Positions 23,147-31,296 of a DNA stretch of 39,864 nucleotides are shown piece after piece (the stretch's first letter is position 1; every line of letters starts with the position of its first letter). A model generated the notes under the pieces. That model was not told the origin of the DNA. It made no database searches and was given only the letters and a program-made list of their open reading frames with translations. The translations under genes were made by a program, and so were the position numbers. The DNA is taken from contig JACQWQ010000028.1 in NCBI GenBank assembly GCA_016209205.1, forward strand, positions 1 to 39,864. The letters are read 5' to 3'. Source of the stretch: Chloroflexota bacterium. GTDB lineage: Bacteria; Chloroflexota; Anaerolineae; UBA4142; SHND01.

Positions 23147-23370
23147 TGAAACAACTGCGGCGCGAGCGCGCTGATGAAAGAAAAGACCAGGAAAATCACC
23201 GCGAGCCCGATGGTGACATTGTAAAGCGTGGCTTCCAAACCACGCCGCTGGTGCGCCACCGGACTATCACCGCCAAAGGCAGAAAGCCCTTCGCCCTTGA
23301 TTTGCAGCAAGAGAATCGCAATCAGCGTGAGCGAGACGATGATTTGGACGATATTGATAACAGTAACCAT
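23143..23370 (-). CDS. secG: Preprotein translocase subunit SecG
   Basis: The 75-aa protein has two membrane helices (about residues 4-23 and 52-72) joined by the conserved cytoplasmic loop GEGLSAFGGDSPVAHQRRGLE ATL. This is the classical SecG layout, and it assists SecYE in protein export. The ATG follows AAAGGAAAGTG at good spacing. Its last codon (Gln) and TAG merge into the octamer repeat. A promoter and possible attenuator lie upstream. Confidence 0.93.
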   Translation of the reverse strand: MVTVINIVQIIVSLTLIAILLLQIKGEGLSAFGGDSPVAHQRRGLEATLYNVTIGLAVIFLVFSFISALAPQLFQ

Positions 23371-23409
23371 TTCACTTTCCTTTTGGAACCTGTAACACAG
23401 GGGTCGCGC

Positions 23410-23476
23410 AAAAAATAGCCCGCGTCGGCGGGGCTTGGCGGGGAGCGATTATAACATGCGCCCAGAGACGCGCCAA
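23410..23476 (-). promoter_or_regulatory. secG promoter with attenuator-like hairpin in the leader
   Basis: On the minus strand TTGGCG (23471-23476) and TATAAT (23448-23453) are 17 bp apart. Between promoter and gene, AGCCCCGC pairs with GCGGGCT and is followed by TATTTTTT (23410-23417), a terminator-like element. A small CCTGT-GTT-ACAGG hairpin precedes the secG ribosome site. Confidence 0.65.
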
Positions 23477-23719
23477 ATCAAGACGCATTCCAGCCCCCAA
23501 GTGTTTGGCGATATAGAACATCGCTGCGCCGCGCGACTCGTGGACCGCACTCTGCTCCAGCAACAACGTCCAAAAACATACAGAGGTTGGCGGCGCGCGT
23601 TTAGCGTGTGCACCAACCGTGTGATCCACGAATAACACCAATCGCACTAATTTTAATTCGCGTTATTCGTCGCGCGGAGTTCGCGCAATTATTCGTGGAT
23701 CACTTGGGGTCTCACCCCC
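23477..23719. other. Intergenic stretch without a recognised gene
   Basis: Between the secG promoter and the Uma2 gene I see no credible coding region. A 91-codon frame on the minus strand has no ribosome site, no family likeness, and runs through the promoter and attenuator. The only structure is the inverted repeat at 23621-23703. Confidence 0.6.
23621..23703. repeat. 15-bp perfect inverted repeat flanking word-like DNA
   Basis: GTGATCCACGAATAA (23621-23635) is repeated in inverse at 23689-23703. The 53-bp interior contains CGCGTTATTCG/GCGCAATTATTCG words. It looks like a small hairpin element of the same general style as the CGCGAATC elements on the right side of the window. Confidence 0.7.
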
Positions 23720-24340
23720 TCAAGACGCAAACTGGACTTGGCGATACACGCGGCGCAGCGGCAGCACGCACCCGATGGCTTGCGGGCGCACCACGTCTTG
23801 CAGTTTATCCAGCATTTCAATCGTCCACGTTTTGCCGTCGGCGCTGCGTTCGATACACGTCACGTGCCTCGATTCGGAATCTACCATCACATAAGTTTGC
23901 AGCGATTCGAGCTGGCGATACAGTCCGAACTTTTTTACGCGGTCATGCCGGTGCGTCGAAGGGGAAAGCACCTCGATCACAATCGTCGGATTCACCAGGA
24001 TGTCGGTGTATCCATCCGCGAATTCCGGTTTGCCGCAAACGACAACGACGTCCGGGTACACGTACGCGCGTTTCTTGTCAATCAGTACGCGCATGTCGCT
24101 CGGATAGACCTCACACGGTTTCCCTTCCAATTGACGATGCAATGCCGCGACCAAGTTGCCCACAATTAAATTGTGTGTGCGCGATGCGCCTGCCATTGCC
24201 ACGATTTCGCCGTCATAATACTCGCTCTTGGTTTCGGCGGCGCGCTCGCGCTTGAGATACTCGGTGGGGGTGCACCGCGTCGGCGGAGCCGCAACCGCGG
24301 TGGTTGTGTATTTTGGTTTTGCTTCCTTGACTTTCGGCAT
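23720..24340 (-). CDS. Uma2-family putative endonuclease (copy 3)
   Basis: The 206-aa protein has CTPTEYLKRERAAETKSEYY, DGEIVAMAGASRTHNLIVGN, YPSDMRVLI, YVYPDVVVVCGKPEF, NPTIVIEVLSPSTHRHDRV and KFGLYRQLESLQTYVMVDSE, all DUF820/Uma2 signatures with the Asp-Glu-x-x catalytic set intact. It has an extra Lys/Thr/Ala-rich N-terminal leader of about 20 residues. It is more distant from copies 1 and 2 than those are from each other. AAGGAG lies nine bases before the ATG, and TATAAT at 24383-24388 is its likely -10, part of a divergent control region with the epimerase gene. Confidence 0.88.
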   Translation of the reverse strand: MPKVKEAKPKYTTTAVAAPPTRCTPTEYLKRERAAETKSEYYDGEIVAMAGASRTHNLIVGNLVAALHRQLEGKPCEVYPSDMRVLIDKKRAYVYPDVVVVCGKPEFADGYTDILVNPTIVIEVLSPSTHRHDRVKKFGLYRQLESLQTYVMVDSESRHVTCIERSADGKTWTIEMLDKLQDVVRPQAIGCVLPLRRVYRQVQFAS

Positions 24341-24382
24341 CAGCGGCTGCTCCTTTTCTCGCCCTGTTATCGAGACGACTAA

Positions 24383-24467
24383 ATTATAACACGGCTCGTT
24401 ATTTCTGAAATGAAACGCATTTCGGAAATGCGTTTCATTTCAGAAAATCTGCGAACGCGCCTATAAT
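24383..24467. promoter_or_regulatory. Divergent promoter region around a 45-bp palindrome
   Basis: Leftward: TATAAT at 24383-24388 (minus) with a TTTCAG -35-like hexamer at 24405-24410. Rightward: TATAAT at 24462-24467 with TTTCAG at 24438-24443. Both weak -35 elements lie in the arms of a perfect 22-bp inverted repeat (24402-24423 and 24425-24446). A regulator bound there would cover both promoters. The rightward -10 is nine bases from the ATG, predicting a leaderless or nearly leaderless mRNA. Confidence 0.7.
24402..24446. repeat. Perfect 22-bp inverted repeat with one-base spacer
   Basis: Arms are exact complements around G24424. Inside, TTTCNGAAA occurs three times at 18-bp steps (24402, 24420/21 and 24438), and ATGAAACG/CGTTTCAT lie between them. 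The repetition at nearly two helical turns suggests an operator rather than a random hairpin; neither strand has a U tract. Confidence 0.9.
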
Positions 24468-24476
24468 AGCCACGTT

Positions 24477-25535
24477 ATGCTGCAAGAAATTGCGTTGAGT
24501 TCACAACGCGCTGATCCTCTCGCTACACCGCAAGCACAATCGGCAGCACACCCTCGAGTTGCGCTGGTCACGGGCGCCGCCGGGTTCATCGGTTCGCACC
24601 TCGCAGAACGTCTCCTGAACGAAAATTTCATCGTCCTCGGGCTGGATAGTTTCTCCGATTATTACGCGCGCGAGCTCAAAGAAAATAATCTGCGCGCCTT
24701 GCGCCAAGCCGCGCGCTTTACGTTCGTCGAAGCCGATTTATGTAAAACGGATTTGCGCGCGCTGTTGACCGCGCACGACGTTCGCTATATTTTTCATCAA
24801 GCGGGTCAGGCGGGCGTGCGCCCGAGTTGGGGCAAAGATTTTGTGCCGTACGTCGAGCGCAACATTCTGGCGACGCAGGCGCTGCTCGAACAGGTCTGTA
24901 CGCTGCCGGACCAAGCACAAATCGAGAAATTTGTGTTTGCCTCGTCGTCGTCCGTGTATGGCGACGCAGAAAAACTGCCGACCGACGAAGACGTATTGCC
25001 GCGCCCGATTTCACCGTACGGCGTAACCAAACTCGCCGCCGAGCATTTGTGTTCCCTCTACGCCAAACAGTACGGACTGCCCGTCGTCGCGCTGCGCTAT
25101 TTCAGCGTTTACGGTCCGCGCCAGCGTCCCGATATGGCCATGAATATTTTCATTGACGCGCTGCTGCGCGGCAAAACCATTCGGGTCTTTGGCGACGGCG
25201 AACAGACGCGCGAAATGACGTTCGTCGGCGATATTGTCGAAGCGAACCTGCTCGCGTTGAATACACCAAACGGTACGCCCGACAATCGCGCGCGCGTGTA
25301 CAATATCGGCGGCGGCGCGCGTTCGACGCTCAACGCCATTTTGGAAATGCTCGGCGAAATCGCGGGCGCGCAGCCGCGTTTGGAATATCTACCGCGCGCC
25401 GCGGGCGACCACCGTCACGGCGCGGCGGACATTGCGCGCGCCCAGCGCGATTTGGGCTACGCCCCACGCGTCGCATTGGAAGAGGGCTTGCGCGCACAGT
25501 ACGCGTGGCAGCGATCAGTAATCAGTAATCAGTAA
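24477..25535 (+). CDS. NAD-dependent nucleotide-sugar epimerase (UDP-glucuronate 4-epimerase-like)
   Basis: The 352-aa short-chain dehydrogenase has GAAGFIGSHLAERLL (NAD-binding), LDSFSDYYARELKENNLRAL and HQAGQAGVRPSWGKDFVPYVERN. These last two are characteristic of UDP-glucuronate 4-epimerases. SSSVYGDAEKLP, the YGVTK catalytic Tyr/Lys, YFSVYGPRQRPDMAMNIFID and GDGEQTREMTFVGDIVEAN complete the picture. It interconverts hexuronic acid or hexose sugar nucleotides for surface polysaccharide. About 25 extra residues precede the Rossmann fold. The last residues (SVISNQ) and the TAA are made of a heptamer repeat. It opens the rightward glycan cluster. Confidence 0.9.
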   Translation: MLQEIALSSQRADPLATPQAQSAAHPRVALVTGAAGFIGSHLAERLLNENFIVLGLDSFSDYYARELKENNLRALRQAARFTFVEADLCKTDLRALLTAHDVRYIFHQAGQAGVRPSWGKDFVPYVERNILATQALLEQVCTLPDQAQIEKFVFASSSSVYGDAEKLPTDEDVLPRPISPYGVTKLAAEHLCSLYAKQYGLPVVALRYFSVYGPRQRPDMAMNIFIDALLRGKTIRVFGDGEQTREMTFVGDIVEANLLALNTPNGTPDNRARVYNIGGGARSTLNAILEMLGEIAGAQPRLEYLPRAAGDHRHGAADIARAQRDLGYAPRVALEEGLRAQYAWQRSVISNQ

Positions 25536-25655
25536 TCAGTAATCAGTGATCAGCTCCCTGTGACCCGTGACTTGCCACCTGTGACCTGTGACTTGGGACC
25601 TGCTACCCGTCACTGAGCCTGCCCTGAGTAAAGCGAAGGGTCACCCGTCACCTTT
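25513..25655. repeat. Heptamer word repeat between epimerase and ABC ATPase genes
   Basis: ATCAGTA heptamers (five in a row) pass into GTGACCT/GTGACTT words, then a GCCCTGAGTAAAGCGAAGGG unit, then CACCCGT. The block carries the epimerase stop codon and ends six bases before the next ATG. Confidence 0.9.
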
Positions 25656-25658
25656 ATC

Positions 25659-26888
25659 ATGTCTGCAATTCGTTTCGAGAACGTCAGCAAGCGTTTTTTG
25701 CTCCACCACGAACGCACACGTTCGCTCCAGGATTTATTCGTCCGCAAATTTACGCGCCGCAAACACAACGGCGATGGTTCGGGCGAATCTTCGCTGGAGG
25801 AATTTTGGGCGCTGCGCGATGTATCGTTCGAGGCGTCGCCGGGCGAGATGCTCGGCGTGATCGGTCCGAACGGCGCCGGCAAGTCCACCGTTTTGAAACT
25901 GCTCGCGCGCATCATCGAACCGACGAGCGGCAAGGTCCACGTCAAGGGGCGCTTGAACGCGCTCATCGAATTGGGCGCGGGCTTTCACGAAGAACTCACC
26001 GGACGCGAAAACATTTATCTGAGCGGCGCGTTGTTGGGTTTATCGCGCCGGGAAATTCGCCGCCAACTCGACGAAATCATTGCGTTCAGCGAGTTGGAAA
26101 AATTCATTGACACGCCCGTAAAACATTATTCGTCGGGCATGCACATGCGCCTCGGTTTCGCGATTGCCACCGTCATCGAGTCCGAGGTGCTGCTCGTGGA
26201 CGAAGTGCTCGCGGTCGGCGACGCGAATTTTCAACGCAAGTGTTTCGAGCGCATTGCCGAGATTCGCGAAAAGGGTACGACGATTCTGTTCGTGTCGCAC
26301 CAGATGGCAGACGTCGAGCGCCACTGCGACCGCGCCGTTTTGATTATGGGTGGAAAGGTCATTGCGGACGGTACGCCCGGCGAAACCGCGCAGCAATACA
26401 AAGAGTTGACCAAGCGCCGCCGCACCGACGTTCCCGATTTTTACAACGTCGAATATGTCGAGTGGCAAGTGCCGGAGGAAATGCGCATCGGCGAACGCGC
26501 GCCGTTCAGTGTGACGATTCGCAACAACTCGCGCGAATTGTGGAATGGCGAACAGGGTTCGGGCACGCGCATGGTCTCGGTGAGTTATCACTGGCTCGAC
26601 CGTTTCGGCAATATGCACCAATTCATGGGACCCCGCAAAATTTTGCCGCGCAATCTCGGACCGGGCGAAACCATCACAGTGACAAATTTCATTTTGCCGC
26701 CCGCGCAATCCGGCAATTTTTTGCTCGAACTGGATTTGGCAGCCGAAGGCGCGGGTTGGTTCGGCGCACACGGCAAGCCGGGCCCGCAACTTCCCGTGAC
26801 CGTTTTGCCCGAACGCAGCGCGCGGCGCAATGGCGACCTGAAGGAAACAGAATTGCCGGTGGCAGCAAATTCTAAAAATCGAAAATGA
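25659..26888 (+). CDS. Polysaccharide ABC transporter ATP-binding protein (Wzt-like)
   Basis: The nucleotide-binding domain has VIGPNGAGKSTVLKLLARII (Walker A), ELGAGFHEELTGRENIYLSG (typical of O-antigen and teichoic acid exporters), KHYSSGMHMRLGFAIA (signature) and VLLVDEVLAVGDANFQ (Walker B). The carboxy-terminal domain of about 150 residues, with FSVTIRNNSRELW and GPGETITVTNFILPPA, is a beta-sandwich like the Wzt cap that recognises the finished chain. It would energise export of a lipid-linked glycan. The membrane partner (Wzm) is not in this window. A repeat element begins at its stop. Confidence 0.9.
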   Translation: MSAIRFENVSKRFLLHHERTRSLQDLFVRKFTRRKHNGDGSGESSLEEFWALRDVSFEASPGEMLGVIGPNGAGKSTVLKLLARIIEPTSGKVHVKGRLNALIELGAGFHEELTGRENIYLSGALLGLSRREIRRQLDEIIAFSELEKFIDTPVKHYSSGMHMRLGFAIATVIESEVLLVDEVLAVGDANFQRKCFERIAEIREKGTTILFVSHQMADVERHCDRAVLIMGGKVIADGTPGETAQQYKELTKRRRTDVPDFYNVEYVEWQVPEEMRIGERAPFSVTIRNNSRELWNGEQGSGTRMVSVSYHWLDRFGNMHQFMGPRKILPRNLGPGETITVTNFILPPAQSGNFLLELDLAAEGAGWFGAHGKPGPQLPVTVLPERSARRNGDLKETELPVAANSKNRK

Positions 26889-26889
26889 C

Positions 26890-27018
26890 GGAAAACCGCG
26901 AATCTACGCGAATCTACGCGAATCATGTCATTCCGAATGGAATGTCCGATATAGTGCATCGGCGGAATCTCATTCGCGCCGATTCGTCGTCACGCTCGGC
27001 GTGACAAAGATTCGCGGT
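26890..27018. repeat. CGCGAATC hairpin element, copy 1 (interrupted)
   Basis: AACCGCGAATCTACGCGAATC at the left is complemented by AAAGATTCGCGGT at the right. The middle carries a different palindrome family (GTCATTCCGAATGGAATG, GTCACGCTCGGCGTGAC), as if a second element had inserted. It fills the gap between the Wzt-like gene and the third AP paralogue. Confidence 0.7.
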
Positions 27019-27033
27019 CAAAGGTAATTTTCA

Positions 27034-28701
27034 GTGCGAGTCCTCGTCATCGGAATTGACGGCGCAACATTTCGCTTGATGCGCCCGCTCATGCAACTGG
27101 GCTATATGCCCTTTTTGTGTCGCGTCGAACAGCAGGGCGCGCTTGGTACGCTCGAAACGATTTATCCACCCGTCACCGCGCCCGCGTGGTCGTCCTTTAT
27201 GACGGGCAAAAATCCCGGCAAGCACGGCGTCTATGAATTTTTGCACCGCAAGCGCGGGACGCTCGAACAAATTCCCGTGAACGCAGGCATGCTCGGCAGT
27301 GAAACGCTTTGGGAATTGATGAGCAAAGCGGGCAAGCGCATGGTCGTCGTGAGCGTGCCGCTGTGCTATCCGCCCTTTGCGGTGAACGGGACGCTGATGA
27401 GCGATTTTCTCGCGCCGATGGGCGCGCGCGATTTGTCGTATCCGCCGGAACTCTTGAAAGAAGTCGAAGGCCAATTCGGCGAATATCTGTTGTATCACAA
27501 ACAAGTTTATACCAAAGATAATGTCGCCAATGTGTTGGCGGAATTGGAAGAGCACACCGCCTACCGCCAACGCGTCGCGGAATATCTGTTGCAACGCGAT
27601 CCGTGGGATTTTGCGATGGTGTATTTCGAAGGCACCGACCGCTTGCAGCATGAATTGTGGCACGTCATTGATCCGACAAGTCCGATGCACGACAAGCAAG
27701 AAGCCGCGCAGTACGCCGAGCGCACGCGCAATTATTATCGCGTGTTGGACGACGATGTGCGCAAACTCGCGGAACTTGCGTTGCGGCAAGACCCCGAGAC
27801 GACGATTGTTTTGATGAGCGATCACGGGTTCGGCGCGATTCACAAATTCGTCAATTTCAACATCTGGCTGTTGAAAGAAGGGTTTCTCCAACTCAAGCAG
27901 GACATTCCAACGCAGCTCAAACACGCGTTGTTCAATCTCGGCTTCACGCCGTCGCTCGGTTACAAATTGTCCATGCACTTTGGTTTTGCGAATTTGCGTT
28001 TGTCGCAAGGCATGACGAATCGCAATCAGATTTTGGATTGGGTGCGACGCGGTTTCCTCTCGTTCCGCAACGTGGACTGGGCGCGGACGCGCGCGTTTTC
28101 GAGCGGCAATTACGGACAAATTTTTGTGAATTTGCAAGGGCGCGAACCGTACGGCAGTGTTGCGTCGGACGACTATCAAAAGGTGTGCGCCGAAATCAGC
28201 GCGCGTTTGTACGAGCTCACGGACCCGCAAACGGGCGCGCCAGTGGTCGCGCACGTGTACGAACAGTCCGATGTGTTTTGGGGCGAGTTCGTTGACGACG
28301 CGCCCGATGTGGTTTTTTCGCTCGCAGAAAATTACAAGGCGCTCGGCACGCTCGAATTCGCGTCCAACCAAGTCGTCGAACCGGCGTTCGGCAATTCCGG
28401 CGACCACCGCATGGATGGTTTCGTCGGCATGTTGGGCACTGACATCAAGCGCGGCGTGAAAATTGAAAACGCGAATATCATGGACGTTGCGCCGACGATT
28501 TTGTATTTGATGGGCTTGCCGATTCCCTCCGACCTTGACGGGCAAGTATTGACCGCGCCGCTGTCCGATCAATTGCTCATGTCAGCAGAAATTTTGCACG
28601 GCGACGCGTTGGGCGCGCGCGACCAAATCGTGCCTGATTATTCGGAGGAAGAATCGGAAGAAGTCAAAGAGCGTTTGCGCGCGTTGGGGTATTTGGGGTG
28701 A
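27034..28701 (+). CDS. Alkaline-phosphatase-superfamily phosphodiesterase-like protein (paralogue 3)
   Basis: The 555-aa protein has Asp9 (VLVIGIDGATF), Thr48 in YPPVTAPAWSSFMTGKNPGK, FEGTDRLQHELWHVID, TIVLMSDHGFGAIHKF and SGDHRMDGF, giving the complete two-metal set of PF01663-like enzymes. The C-terminus PDYSEEESEEVKERLRALGYLG is the family tail. The GTG at 27034 is used as start, since the domain begins directly; AAGG lies about nine bases upstream. It sits between the polysaccharide export ATPase and an SGNH/MBOAT pair. That suggests action on phospho-substituents or lipid carriers of the exported glycan. No sulfatase CxPxR motif is present. Confidence 0.87.
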   Translation: MRVLVIGIDGATFRLMRPLMQLGYMPFLCRVEQQGALGTLETIYPPVTAPAWSSFMTGKNPGKHGVYEFLHRKRGTLEQIPVNAGMLGSETLWELMSKAGKRMVVVSVPLCYPPFAVNGTLMSDFLAPMGARDLSYPPELLKEVEGQFGEYLLYHKQVYTKDNVANVLAELEEHTAYRQRVAEYLLQRDPWDFAMVYFEGTDRLQHELWHVIDPTSPMHDKQEAAQYAERTRNYYRVLDDDVRKLAELALRQDPETTIVLMSDHGFGAIHKFVNFNIWLLKEGFLQLKQDIPTQLKHALFNLGFTPSLGYKLSMHFGFANLRLSQGMTNRNQILDWVRRGFLSFRNVDWARTRAFSSGNYGQIFVNLQGREPYGSVASDDYQKVCAEISARLYELTDPQTGAPVVAHVYEQSDVFWGEFVDDAPDVVFSLAENYKALGTLEFASNQVVEPAFGNSGDHRMDGFVGMLGTDIKRGVKIENANIMDVAPTILYLMGLPIPSDLDGQVLTAPLSDQLLMSAEILHGDALGARDQIVPDYSEEESEEVKERLRALGYLG

Positions 28702-28716
28702 ATGATGCGGTAGGCG

Positions 28717-29817
28717 ATGCGATTCACGGTCATCTTTTTGGGCACGCTGGTTCTGCTGCTGGCTGCGGCGGCGACGATCAATTATCTCGTCAATCCGTAC
28801 GCCATCTATCCCACGCGCTCGCTCGCACCCGTTTCCAGCAACGATCTCGAACGCTCGCTGCGCGAATTGGAAAACCCCAACCATCAACCCGAGTTGGTCG
28901 TGTTTGGCTCCTCGCGCAGTTCGCGTTTGCTGCCGCGCGACCTCGAATGCTATTCCGGACTCAAAAGCGCGAATCAAGCATACGCAGGTGCGACACCCGA
29001 AGGTTACTTTGCACTCGCTTCGTACATGTTGGAAAACAAACCCGCACCCAAAATGCTGCTCATCGGCGTAGACATTGAAGCGTTTCAAATCGCGGCCAAG
29101 TTCGGCGACAAGGTTTCTGCCATTCCGCGTTTGCAGCGTTACTTGAACGGCGCGAGTCAACTGCAAAACTGGTGGCTCGATGCGACCAGCTTGGTTTCGT
29201 CTGCACAACTGAATGATTCGGCGCGCGTGATGGCGCGGTTGTATGGCGCTGACCTGACACAACCGACCTGGCTCGACCGCAACTGGAAAGAATTCGTCAA
29301 TACGCTCGCACCCAGAAAACAAGCGGCGACGACCACACAAGCCAAAACGGCGAGTGCGACGCCAGCGCCAACCAAGACGCCGCGTCCGCCCAAAGGTACA
29401 ATCAACCGCGCCGAAATCACTCCGGCGAATGTAATCAAACATTATCGCAATCGTTTTCGGGACTATACCGCGCTCTCGACCGAACAACAGGATTATTTTC
29501 AAGCACTCATCCAGCTCGCATACGCCAAAAACATTCCCGTCAAAGTATTCATCACCACGCTGCACCCACAGTTGATCGCAGAGCTGAACAAGCAGGGCTT
29601 TTATCCGAAACGTTACGCCGACGTACGTGCTTGGCTAAAGAAACTGTCACAAGCGTATGCGTTCGACTATTATGATTTTTCGACGCCCGACAAATTCGGC
29701 GGCAACAATACGGATTTTTTCAATTTGTCGCACGTTGACGAAGTAAACAGCGCGCGATTGATCGGCGCAATGTTTACCGGAACAGGATACGCGGCGAAAT
29801 GCCTTCCTCAACCCTAA
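28717..29817 (+). CDS. SGNH-hydrolase-like membrane-anchored protein
   Basis: After one N-terminal membrane helix (residues 3-22) the 366-aa protein has PELVVFGSSRSSRLLP, the block I type Ser motif (GSSRS), then LLIGVDIEAFQIA. Near the end it has FFNLSHVDEVNSARLIG, supplying the Asp/His-like pair. Such proteins (AlgJ/X, DltD relatives) act outside the cell with MBOAT acyltransferases to O-acylate polysaccharide, and an MBOAT gene follows. A Thr/Pro/Ala-rich insert occurs at about residues 205-230. The ATG follows AGGCG closely. The stop TAA coincides with the first bases of a repeat element. Confidence 0.75.
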   Translation: MRFTVIFLGTLVLLLAAAATINYLVNPYAIYPTRSLAPVSSNDLERSLRELENPNHQPELVVFGSSRSSRLLPRDLECYSGLKSANQAYAGATPEGYFALASYMLENKPAPKMLLIGVDIEAFQIAAKFGDKVSAIPRLQRYLNGASQLQNWWLDATSLVSSAQLNDSARVMARLYGADLTQPTWLDRNWKEFVNTLAPRKQAATTTQAKTASATPAPTKTPRPPKGTINRAEITPANVIKHYRNRFRDYTALSTEQQDYFQALIQLAYAKNIPVKVFITTLHPQLIAELNKQGFYPKRYADVRAWLKKLSQAYAFDYYDFSTPDKFGGNNTDFFNLSHVDEVNSARLIGAMFTGTGYAAKCLPQP

Positions 29818-29932
29818 CTCGGTCGAGCCGAAACCAAATCAGGAAACCGCGAATCCACGCCAATCTACGCGAATCTTTATTCTGATTCGCGCAGATTCGC
29901 GCAGATTCGCGGTGGACAATTCTTTGGTTTTT
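29813..29932. repeat. CGCGAATC hairpin element, copy 2
   Basis: One end reads CCTAACTCGG then AGCCGAAACCAAAT and GAAACCGCGAATCC; the other reads GATTCGCGGTGG then TTCTTTGG-TTTT. The interior is CTACGCGAATC/GATTCGCGCA words forming a hairpin. The same two ends bound copy 3 in the opposite orientation. The stop codon of the SGNH-like gene lies in its first five bases. Confidence 0.82.
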
Positions 29933-29965
29933 ATGTAACGATTTCATCGGATAGAGTAGCGCGCC

Positions 29966-31280
29966 ATGCTCTTTAACAGTTACGAATTTATTTTCTTGTT
30001 TCTGCCCATCGTGCTGGTCGTGTATTGGGGCATCGCGGTGCGGCAGCGCAACTGGCGCTTGTTGTGGTTGACGCTGGCGAGTTATTATTTCTACGCGTTC
30101 TGGAATTATCAATATCTCGCGCTTATCATTGCTTCGACGGCGATTGATTATTGGGTCGGACCGAAAATTTAGGTTCGGCGCGTGGTTTGGTTTGGACCCG
30201 CTTGCGCCGGTGCTCAATGTCGCGCTGCCCATCGGGATTTCATTCACCGCATTCGAATCGCTCAGTTATACGATTGATTTGTATCGCGGCAAGGTGAAAC
30301 CCGCGCCCGATTTTTTGGCGCTCGCGTGTTTTGTGTCGGTCTTTCCGCGCATGATTGCGGGACCGATCATTCGCTACGCGCCCTTTGCGCCGCAAATCGA
30401 ACGCGACCCGCGCACGCGCGACCACGCCGACGATGCCCTGAACGGCATTTATTTTTTCGTCGTCGGCTTGGCAAAAAAAGTTTTGGTGGCGGACTTGATC
30501 GCCGGGTCCATCAATCCGTTGCTGCTCGGCGACAATTATTTGAAACTCGGCTTGCTCGGCAGTTGGAGCGTGATGCTCGGTTATACCTTCCAACTTTTTT
30601 TCGATTTTTCGGGTTACAGCGATATGGCAGTCGGGCTGGGCAAAATGCTCGGGCTCGATTTGCCGCAAAACTTCAATTCGCCATACAAGGCGGAAAGCAT
30701 CATTGATTTTTGGCGGCGCTGGCATATCACTTTGTCGGCGTGGCTGCGCGATTATTTATACATTCCGCTCGGCGGTTCGCGCGGCAGTGAATTTGCCACG
30801 ATGCGCAATGTGATGTTGACGATGGTGCTGGGCGGATTGTGGCACGGCGCAAATTGGACGTACGTGGTCTGGGGCGCATATCACGGCGTTTGGCTCGTGT
30901 TAAATCAGCAAAGCAAGAAACTGAATTTGGGCGCGACGCGTTTTGCCTTTTTGACGCATCCGATTTTGACCCGCGCCGCGACGTTCATCCTTGTCATTTT
31001 TGGCTGGACGATTTTTCGCAGTGACAATTTATCCATGGCGTGGTATTTGATGCAATCCATGGTTGGGCTGCACGGCGTGGATTGGGCAGTACTGAACACG
31101 TTGAGTTACGGTTTTTGGGCGCTCTTGGCATTTTGCTTTGTAGTCACACAGTTCGCGCCCAACACGTGGCAGTTTAGAATCACGCCGCGCTTGCGCTATG
31201 CGTTTGCATTGGGCATTCTTGCCGTCGTGTGTGTGTTATTGCTCGGACAGCCCAGTCCGTTTTTGTATTTTCAATTTTGA
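29966..31280 (+). pseudogene. MBOAT-family O-acyltransferase, internally deleted and frameshifted
   Basis: The first frame, MLFNSYEFIFLFLPIVLVVYWG to ASTAIDYWVGPKI, stops at TAG 30170-30172. A different frame then resumes at LNVALPIGISFTAFESLSY TIDLYRG and runs to 31280 with IAGPIIRYAPF, LFFDFSGYSDMAVGLGKMLG, FWRRWHITLSAWLRDYLYIP and the catalytic His in GGLWHGANWTYVVWG. Compared with normal members (about 460-480 aa), roughly 40 residues, covering the loop and helix before the LPIGISF motif, are missing at the junction, and the frame changes. The catalytic half is untouched. The gene follows its likely SGNH partner. Confidence 0.82.
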
Positions 31281-31296
31281 CTTGGCAAAACTAGTC

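Noticed and set aside
23372..23647. 91-codon minus-strand frame upstream of secG
   Set aside because: It spans the secG promoter and hairpin, has no ribosome site and no family likeness.
27031..28572. 513-codon minus-strand frame opposite AP paralogue 3
   Set aside because: Shadow frame; the plus-strand protein has full family motifs and fits operon direction.
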